This document shows, one piece after another, positions 56,379-64,000 of a DNA stretch of 64,000 bases. The notes under the pieces were generated by a model. That model had not been told where the DNA came from. It did not search any database and saw nothing but the letters and a program-made list of their open reading frames with translations. The DNA comes from Cladorrhinum sp. PSN259 (taxonomy: Eukaryota > Ascomycota > Sordariomycetes > Sordariales > Podosporaceae), in contig MU867091.1 in the NCBI GenBank assembly GCA_033725935.1, forward strand, positions 310,001 to 374,000, read 5' to 3'. Position 1 is the stretch's first letter, and each line of letters starts with the position of its first letter. Position numbers and translations under genes: made by a program.

Positions 56379-59300
56379 TTACAACCCCAACCCACTCAAA
56401 ACCATTTTGATCTTTTCTTTCCCAGCTCCACCCCAATCAACGCCCTTCAAACCCTCTCCTTTGGTTCCGAATAACCCCCACAGCTCATCAACCACCGTAC
56501 TCTTGACTCGAGGCCAAGGATGGTACATTAAAGCCCCCAGTCTCTTTTTGGCTTCGTCTACCGCTTCTTCTTGATTGCCCTCGGTGTCACCACCACCACC
56601 ACCAACCTCACCGATAATTCCGCCATAAACCCTTGCGCACGCCTCGATTTTGCGTACGTTTCCGCTTTTGTAAGCTGCTTTTTGGACTTGAAGACACATG
56701 GACTTGAAGTTTATTCCTTTTGCGGCGGAGAAGATGCCAACGTGGAATAAGAAGGCGATGACTTCGAGCGTGGGCACCAAGACGCGGTCGATTCCCTGGT
56801 ATGTTTTTAGATTTTCGGCGAGGGCGGAACAGATCAGGTCGGTATTTGGTTGGGATTGTGTACAGAAATCGGTGAGCGCTGCTCGGGTGGCGATTACAAG
56901 GTCTTCGTTGCCTGTGTCTGCTGAAGCGACTAGACCGGCCATTAGGGAGTTTGTGAATTGGGATGTTGTTGATGTTGGGAGATCGAAGAGGAAAGGGGAA
57001 GAGGAGGAAGGAGATGAGTCCAAGAGCGAGAAAAGGAAGGAGAAGTAGGGTTTTGAGGAGAATGTTTCTTTTAGTAGGGTCGTGCGGGGCCTTTAGGAGT
57101 GGTAAGTAAAGCGACAAAGAGAGGGGAGAGGGAGGGGAACTTACTCAGGTTTGAGGGCTAGCGAGAGTGCGACCTGTGCTTCCGTTCGGACGCGGTCCAG
57201 TTTCTCTGCTGATAGACGGAGGATTGGCAGGAATAACGGCGCGATGAGATCTACGGATGCTTCTTCCTGCCATAAAGCCTTGGTGGCTCTGATGGCTTGC
57301 AGACGAACCAAGGATCCCACGTCTCCGCGCGCGTTGGTGGTGTAGTCATCTAAGCCTTCTGTTACTAGAGGAAGAAACCTATCGGCATCCTGTTTGAGGA
57401 GATCGCTTCGGGTTAAGCTCTTCAGGATGGCGACACGGGTGTCAATGTGGGTGTCTGCTTTCCACCGCTCAATGATGGCGTCGCAGATAAGACGGTGGTC
57501 TTCGCCTGCTAGCTTAAGGGTAGAAACAATGGAGTAGGACATGGCTAGAGCTGAGACGTGGCCGCCTACCACCGCAGCTCTGGTTGAAGCAGGATGGTGG
57601 CGGACGGTATTAGCTAGTTCTCTGATGAAGTCTTCTCGTGAGTCCTGGTCGGCGAAGATCAGCATTGCGAAGGTTGCTTCGGAAGCAGCGACCAGAACTT
57701 CCTCTTCTTGTCGAGCCAGCCATTTACGCAGGTTTGATCTGGCGAGAGTGAAGAATCTCTTCAGCGGTTCCGGCTTGGGGCCGAGAGCCATAACAAGCTG
57801 GGTGATTCCACCAGCGCTCTCAGATATGAGGGTTGGTCCAGGCAAAAGGCTGGAGGGCGAGTTCTGTGAACTGTCGCTCAGAACTGAAGTAGCCGCTTGA
57901 AGTATGGGGCAGGCAGACACGATTAAGTGGCTCACAGCCTCTGCAATGAGCTCCGGCCGGCGGTAGGTCTTGGTATCGCAGTCGCTGAGAATCTCAAGGA
58001 GACCGTCAACCGAGACACGGACAAGCTCTCGTACCGTAGGGCTGAGATAGTTGGCCTGCCCTCCTGCGGCCTCGGGGAATTTGTCAAGTACAGCTGCAAA
58101 GCTCATAAGAAGTCCATGCCTCTCCTCAACTTGCCGGTTTTGAAGCGACTTGAGATGGCTGAGGATCAGCGAGATGGACTGTGAAAGCCTCTGAACTGGA
58201 TCGGGTGTGATTGATGCCAGCTCTCCTGTGAGCGTGCCAAATGAGATGCCTGTGGCCTGTCTCGAGGCAGTGTCGACATCACCCACGCCTCTCCAACCGA
58301 GAAGCTCTTCAAGGATGGCTTCTCCGTATTGGGGTGATAGTTTTGTCACACCAAGCGCAACCTCCTTGATCGCTCTGGATCTGAGCGCAACGGCATGATA
58401 GTCGACCGTTTGGACCACCCAGATTCCCTTCTCAACCGTGTCAGGGTGTCTTCCAATAAGCTCCTGCAGAGCTGCGGAAGATCCTCGCCGAATGTTTCCA
58501 GAAGGATCCAGACAAGCAGCGGCAACAAGCTCCGTGGCTGTGATCTGCAGCACCGAGGACCCCTTGATATGAGCGCCCGTAACCAAAGTCTCGGTCGGAA
58601 CCGTAAACAACTCAGCTGTCGTATATCGCCTTGCAAGCGCCCAGATACCGAAGCAGGCCGCATCCCTGACGTTTGTCCCCGAGGAGCTCCCGGACATGCT
58701 CCGTCTCTCAAAGGAAAGACCCATGATCAGAGCCTGAACAATATCAGCCAGATTCTCTGCGGGAGGCGATCGCCGATAAAGCAAATGTGATAGCGTCAAC
58801 ATCAACCCATGCCACTCCAGCGGATTAACCGCACTCAAATCCCTCCTCGGCGGCGCATCCGGATTCTTCGGATCCTTAACTGTCAGAACATTCTTGTTCA
58901 ACGAATCCAGAACCGCCTCAACAACCTGCCCCGCCATATCCTCATCCAACCTCAGCGTAATAATACTCAATGCCTTGCTAGCGGCAAACCTCACCGGCGT
59001 ATCATTATCCGCCAGGCTTTCCAGCAAGAATCCAATTGTCGTCTCCACCATATCAATGCGCTCTTCATCTTGCTCTTGCCCCTGATTATTTCTCAATACT
59101 AACACCACCACAGCCCTAACGACCTTGATAATCGTTTTCCTCGCCAGTGCCGATCCAGCAATCCCCCCTTTACCCTCTGTCTCAGCAGTAGCAGCTGAAT
59201 GAACCACCGAGAAAACCCTGCCCAAGAACCGATCCATATCAGACGTATCCGCAGACGCGCCCAACACACCAGCCAGAAACCCCAACACGCCAATATAATG

Positions 59301-60253
59301 ATACGCCGTCTTTTCATCTTTCCTTTCTTCCTTCCCAGACTTCAACTCGCCCAAAGCCCACTCTACCAACCCCTCCAAAACACCTAACTCCTGCATATCC
59401 TTCCTCATCGCAACCCGCACAAGCACCATCTTTGCCGCGTCCCTCTCCTTGCCCGGACTGCTCAGATACTTCATCCCTAGTTTCAACACTCTCCTCGCCA
59501 CGCCTGGCAGTCCTTCCCACCTCTTATCCTTCTCCATTTTCCTGTCCCCGTCATCCTCCTCCTCTTCTTCTTCTTCTTCTTCATCCGTAGTGCTAATAGT
59601 CCCCAAATCGAAAGGAGCCAACAGCAAATGACTGATCCAAAGCAGTCCTACAAACCTCTCCTCCCATACCCATTTTTCTTGCTCCCTTTCTAAAGCCCCC
59701 ACCACGAGTTCTAGAACTTTGACCTCGTTGCTCAAGAACCGAACGACGACCTTCTCACCTCTAATCTTGCACAGAGTATACAACAGCTTACTCACAGCGC
59801 GCGGTATACTCATCAACAATCCAGCTTTATCAGTATCATCATCATCATCACCGTGAAGTCGGGTATGATGCGAGTGAGAAGAAGAAGAAGAAGAAGGAGA
59901 ATAGTAATCCAGCCACGCATCACCCAGTAGAGGGATCCATTTTGATAGGTATGGATCTAGAAGTTGAGGGATTTCGAGGAACGGTTCAAGTAACTATCAC
60001 CATTGACACAATCAATCGATCAATTAGTTATGATGGTTCAAGGCAGGTAGGGATAATTAGGGTAGGGGGGGAATTATGTCAAGTGGTGCATGCATACGCT
60101 GACGAGCCGTTCCGCTTCGCGCGTGCGCACGAGTGATCGAACTGCTGCATTTGGTTTGCGCAAAAAGCGCGGGAGCGACGAGTCAAAGTCTGTGATGAGA
60201 TCTCCAGAGACTTTTTGTAACTTGATGTCGAGATCTTCTTCTGGCGCGTCCAT
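56379..60253 (-). CDS. TBCD: Tubulin-specific chaperone D (TBCD)
   Basis: Three exons, 60253-60098, 59993-57145 and 57090-56379, give 1238 aa, the usual TBCD size. Exon 1 (MDAPEEDLDIKLQKV to REAERLVS) joins in phase 0 to LLEPFLEIPQLLDPYLSKW, the conserved N-terminal block; further on are SKLLYTLCKIRGEKVVVRFL and HEAT-type helical repeats. The C-terminal exon carries SADTGNEDLVIATRAALTDF, YKSGNVRKIEACARVYGG and LGALMYHPWPRVKSTVVDEL, typical of TBCD. The protein helps assemble alpha/beta-tubulin dimers with cofactors C and E and Arl2. Ser-rich and poly-Glu inserts (near residues 85-95 and about 185-200) are species-specific low complexity. The last intron uses an unusual acceptor, TAAAG, the only one that keeps the frame. 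Confidence 0.93.
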
Positions 60254-60647
60254 ATTGAGATGAGTGAGTGAGTGGTGATGATGATGATGATGATGAGGGG
60301 GTGGGTGAGTTGTTGAGGTGACAAAGTCAAAAGTGGGGTTTGGTGATGAAATGGTTGGTGGGCAAATAGAAGACTCAAATATCAGGCATCATGTCATGAC
60401 ATGACATGCATGAATATGGAAGCCTGGAAACAGGCAGAAATATCATAAGAGTTAAGAATGCAATGGTCCTGATTACTTGAGAGAGAAATCTTACGACTCT
60501 TAGGCAACAAGGAATACTACTACTGATTAAAGACTAACCGCCTAACAATATCGGGTATCCATACAAACCGATCCCAAGCCCGCCCCCATTCCATTCCTTA
60601 TCCTCCCTTAGGTAATTTACCAATCCAAAACTCCAGGTAAACGAAAG
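60254..60647. other. Spacer with a TGA-type repeat and a 14-bp palindrome
   Basis: It contains a GAT trinucleotide run (about 60278-60296) just before the cofactor D start, and the perfect palindrome CATGTCATGACATG (60390-60403). It combines the promoter of cofactor D with the 3' end of the GH76 gene. Confidence 0.45.
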
Positions 60648-62084
60648 TTAAAGAGACAAAGCAGCAACCAAAACATCCATCGCCGACGTGTGTGTCCCCG
60701 CCGTCGGCCCTGTCCCCGCATCAACCGGTCCTGCCCACGAAATCCCAAACTGATTCTTGTCATTCCGATTATTCTCCCAGATCGAGTCAGCATTCTTCCT
60801 AATAGTCTCCTTGAACAAGTTCTTGGGCACCCAAGCATTTAAGTACTTCAAGTTCCTCACAAAGATCCCCTTGAACTGCATTCCATCATTCCCGCAATTT
60901 GGTTCGCACCGGTCAATCTCCCTTATGATTCCCGTTTCGTCCCTCAACTTGTGAATGGCAGCCTCTGCAATATTCACTGCCTCATCAAGTAAGGTCTTAT
61001 CTCCCGTTACTCTGTATATCTCCACCAGCCCTCCGAGGATGACTCCCTGGTTATACGACCAGGTCTGCAGACCATTGTTGACGCAGGAACCGTCAGCATT
61101 TATGACGAGACCATCATTGATGAGATTGTCCTTGTTGATCATGCCGCTCCTCTTGAACCAAGCCCAAGCATCCTGGGCAATTTGGAGATACTGGTCCCTT
61201 TTACTAACAATCCTGTAACCCAAGCTCGCAGCGACACTGATGTACAGTTCATTGGTGATGGCGTTTTTGTACATCCGCTGCTTGCTCCAAAAGATACCAC
61301 CTCCGCAGATACTATCAGTGCCGTTTTGCATATCTTTAAAGATAAGCTCCGCCGTGTCGAGGTAGGCCTGTTCTTTCGTTACATCCCACGAGCGAATGAG
61401 TGCCAAGGCCCACCATCCCTCATCATCGTAGAAATCGTTGAGAAACCCGGGGTATCCACGTTTGTTGACGGGAGGGCCGATGGTGTACGTAGAGGTGATT
61501 TCACCGCGTGCCGAAAGTGATTTGCGGACCAAGACATTCCGTATTTGCGCAGCCCTGAACGTGTTGGAAATGATGTCGGCAATGTTGATACTGTCCGCAT
61601 CAGATTTGGCGAGTGATGCCCAGTCGGTGAGAACGGTCAGGGAATTCGCACTATTCCACCAACCTGTCGTGTTCCAGGTGCCAGTGGACCAGTCATACCA
61701 TCTTTGAAGAGCCTTTGCCGCAAGTAGTGTGTGTTGGGCATAGGTTGTAGGACTGGTATCTCGGGGCTGTGGGTTTGCTGAGATCAAGTGAAGGGCTCGA
61801 ACAGCCAGAGGGCCCCAGCGCAAAGAAACCATGTTGGTCAATACTGCTGGCAGAAGGTGGAGGATACAGGATGTGCAGTGAAGGTGGTCGCCGCTGAGAG
61901 GGATAAAATTTACCAAGATATATATACTCAACACGATCAAGACCCCCAGGTGCAGTCCAAAGCTTGGTCTCGCGGAGGTGACGAATGCTCTGATGAGCCC
62001 GGGCCTTGTGTGGCCCTGCCTCAATCCTGCCATCCATGCGGTCATGCTGTCCGACTTTGACTCGGACTCTGGGATGCAATCCAT
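60648..62084 (-). CDS. Glycoside hydrolase family 76 (alpha-1,6-mannanase-like)
   Basis: An intronless frame from the first ATG (62084) encodes 478 aa. The GH76 core begins near residue 125 (YAQHTLLAAKALQRWYD) and contains the catalytic double aspartate in FLNDFYDDEGWWALAL. Other family blocks are GGGIFWSKQRMYKNAITNEL, TWSYNQGVILGGL and FKGIFVRNLKYL. GH76 enzymes cut or transfer alpha-1,6-mannan; in fungi Dfg5/Dcw1 act in cell wall assembly. This protein lacks a GPI tail. The upstream start gives a hydrophobic anchor at about 43-59 (HLGVLIVLSIYILVNFI). An internal ATG at 61832 would give 394 aa with a weaker signal-peptide-like start, closer to the usual length for secreted members. Which start is used is unresolved. 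Confidence 0.88.
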   Translation of the reverse strand: MDCIPESESKSDSMTAWMAGLRQGHTRPGLIRAFVTSARPSFGLHLGVLIVLSIYILVNFIPLSGDHLHCTSCILHLLPAVLTNMVSLRWGPLAVRALHLISANPQPRDTSPTTYAQHTLLAAKALQRWYDWSTGTWNTTGWWNSANSLTVLTDWASLAKSDADSINIADIISNTFRAAQIRNVLVRKSLSARGEITSTYTIGPPVNKRGYPGFLNDFYDDEGWWALALIRSWDVTKEQAYLDTAELIFKDMQNGTDSICGGGIFWSKQRMYKNAITNELYISVAASLGYRIVSKRDQYLQIAQDAWAWFKRSGMINKDNLINDGLVINADGSCVNNGLQTWSYNQGVILGGLVEIYRVTGDKTLLDEAVNIAEAAIHKLRDETGIIREIDRCEPNCGNDGMQFKGIFVRNLKYLNAWVPKNLFKETIRKNADSIWENNRNDKNQFGISWAGPVDAGTGPTAGTHTSAMDVLVAALSL

Positions 62085-62160
62085 CGTCCTAATCAGGAAG
62101 TTGCAACACCTCGAATGAAAAGTTTGCCCAGTTGTTTCATGCGACAACCGTGGTCCTGCA

Positions 62161-62487
62161 TTAGGCGGCAGGAAAGAAAAACCTGGTTTGGGAATCTGTT
62201 GGTGCTAGTTTTTGCTTGTTTAGTTCAATAATCTCTTCGTCACTAAGCCTCACAAGCCGGCTCCTTCCCGCACGACCATGTTGACGGCCCGGATGGTAGA
62301 TCAGCGGGCCAAGACTGAACGATAGGACCAAGTCCGAGAGATTATGATGCGCCCGCAGCTGCCGTGTTGGCAATGTAGACGGCCGACCGATCATTTCTCT
62401 GCTCTCCGGAACACATGACGCAGCACTGCATAGCACAGGCGCTAATACGACCAGCAGAAAAGCGTTGGAATGCCCACTTATCATCAT
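62161..62487 (-). CDS. Doubtful small frame with signal-peptide-like start
   Basis: A 108-codon frame from ATG 62487 begins with a polar start and a hydrophobic run (AFLLVVLAPVLCSAASC) like a secretion signal, then a basic, low-similarity remainder. It ends only 77 bp before the GH76 ATG on the same strand, which is too close for two independent genes. It may instead be an upstream exon of the GH76 gene, or chance. No family is recognised. Confidence 0.2.
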   Translation of the reverse strand: MMISGHSNAFLLVVLAPVLCSAASCVPESREMIGRPSTLPTRQLRAHHNLSDLVLSFSLGPLIYHPGRQHGRAGRSRLVRLSDEEIIELNKQKLAPTDSQTRFFFPAA

Positions 62488-64000
62488 CAGGTCTTGTCAG
62501 CGGCGTCTCTTGTTGAACAATATCGGATCCGAATGCCGCAGCCCAAGTGTGAGAAGTCAGATTGCGCATCCACCGAGGCTTATTCATATGAGAGACAGCC
62601 ACCCACGTGTCTTGGATTCACCCGACGGGGCTGTCTCGGGTTCTACTCCGTCGGTTGCACAACATGTAGTAGATCGGGGTCAAGTGGCCGAAGTTGTCTT
62701 GGATGGCACGCTTGTATTGCTTCGGTTTCTCCACACAATTGAGAAGAATCCCCTTTCACTACATCAAACCGCAGCAGGTTTTGTCGTCAAACGGTGACGT
62801 ACGAGGGCATGTATTGGTTGAGCAAGGCGCACGTATGAGGTACGAGGCTGAGTGTCATCGTTGTAATAATCGGATGTCTCCTATCGTCGCCATTCATATT
62901 CGGTTAAACGTGGAATGGAATCCCAGAACATTTGTCTGGGTCAAGGAGTGGGTTGGAGGGTCGACGATTGTTTCTGGTGTCGGGACAAGTGGCAAATACT
63001 GGACGATGCAACGTTATGACCACCACCACCACCTTCTTGGAGTTGCTGTGCCCAGTGAATCATATGCGTCGTGGATCGCTAAGCAGAATCCTTGAAAACT
63101 TTCTCGTAAAAGAATGTTGGTTGGCTGTTGAGAAGGATGGAATGTTGATTACGCACTGGCCAGCAGATGGCCCCAATTAATTTGCAGCTGCGGGCCTTTC
63201 CGTTTGCCGAGATGACGATGCGGGGTAGGGCTGATCAACTGCCGAGTCCAAGAAACAGATGGGTTAGGTGAGATTGCTAGTGTTTCATTAGCGAGGAATG
63301 ATTTGGAGAGAAAGACCGCTAGGTGGTTTTCTCGTCAAAAGTTATATTAACTTTTCTTTTTGACTTCGAGGTTGCTCCTTTTGCTCATCCTTTCTTTAAG
63401 TGAGGACCAGCGAAGACGGAGGGGTAGATGGAGCTACCCCGCGCTTACCCCGCAACCCCTCGTTTCTCCAAAAACGATGTGAAGTGTATTAACCTTGTCC
63501 CTCTATCCAACACCGCACTCATCCTCAACCCCATCAATACCGTGTCACAGTACATTGTGAAGTGCAGGTTACAGATCCCGAATTTAGGATTGCTACAAGG
63601 AAGGACACGCCATTTCTTTAGGTGACAAACAAGACTGGCCACCCAACAGCCCCGAGCTACACACCCTCGCTCTCGACACTGGGCAATATTGTGCACGGTG
63701 AGTGGCACCCGGTGACCACCGCGTCCTCGATAACACTATATCGAAGCTAAGGACAACATCATTCCCCAGAGTCTCACCAGACCAACTTCATCCCTTGACG
63801 GAACAGTTTATGATGATACTGTCAACGTTTCAGAGGACTATTGCAGCCACCACGCCATCGGTGTACGTCACCCATTTTGTCATCATACCTAACCGACCAT
63901 TCACGATCATGAGAACCAAATGTTAGGTTCGCTTAACCTCGTGCTTTATCACTGCAGGTGCTAAGTGTTATTTCACCCCTCCTCCTAGATCTGGAGGATG
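62488..64000. other. Right edge, no gene seen
   Basis: Frames of 60-130 codons on the plus strand (such as 62694-63095) have no recognisable motifs; one merely contains His-His-His-His from a CAC run near 63021. No features can be supported to the end of the window. Confidence 0.4.

Noticed and set aside
1..64000. CRISPR arrays, insertion sequences, retrotransposons, rRNA genes
   Set aside because: No regularly spaced repeats, terminal inverted or long direct repeats, reverse transcriptase or transposase motifs, or ribosomal RNA stretches were seen.

Overview
This window is nuclear DNA of a filamentous ascomycete (Pezizomycotina, most likely a Sordariomycete; an inference from content, not a species call). 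The evidence is as follows. Genes are monocistronic with short introns (about 50-230 nt; donors mostly GTAAGT or GTATGT, branch sites CTRAC, acceptors mostly YAG). Recognisable families include Vps17, mitochondrial EF-G2, TBCD, a fungal rhodopsin-like 7TM protein, a wax-synthase-like acyltransferase, a HET-domain relic and a GPI-anchored Ser/Thr-rich wall protein. Intergenic spaces are long, and there is no operon structure. Gene models below were built by joining reading frames at canonical splice sites; exon limits are in each entry.

Layout. The left edge (1-117, minus) holds only the first exon of a probable UDP-glucose 4-epimerase. At 2143-5970 (+) lies a large SUN-domain nuclear envelope protein. 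From 6964 to about 9400 is decayed DNA that begins with a broken HET domain. Positions 9461-18089 carry a 7TM rhodopsin-like protein (+), a cysteine-motif protein resembling DUF3716 (-), a small PARP-like ADP-ribosyltransferase (-), an MBOAT_2 acyltransferase (+) and a divergent Hsp70/actin-fold protein (-). Two genes of unknown function (18476-19735 + and 22463-23173 -) flank a probable pseudogene broken by a 25-bp tandem duplication (20837-21701).

The centre holds a sulfur pair: a YeeE/YedE-family permease (23788-24921, -) and a Blh/ETHE1-like metallo-beta-lactamase-fold persulfide dioxygenase (27972-28945, +). They are transcribed divergently from a 3-kb gene-free spacer that contains five copies of TCGCCGA (either strand). 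In bacteria these two families occur together in sulfide/persulfide detoxification operons, so this is the most system-like element of the window.

The right half contains a 955-aa GPI-anchored threonine-rich wall protein (30995-33917, -), a secreted Kelch protein with one transmembrane helix and a long tail (37518-40301, +), VPS17 (43250-45226, -) and MEF2 (46051-48637, +) sharing one divergent promoter, a long 5.5-kb gene-poor stretch, a polyol/sorbitol-type zinc dehydrogenase with an unusual insertion (54119-55662, +), tubulin cofactor D (56379-60253, -) and a GH76 alpha-1,6-mannanase-like protein (60648-62084, -). The last 1.9 kb contains no gene I can support. I found no tRNA, rRNA, CRISPR or intact transposon.
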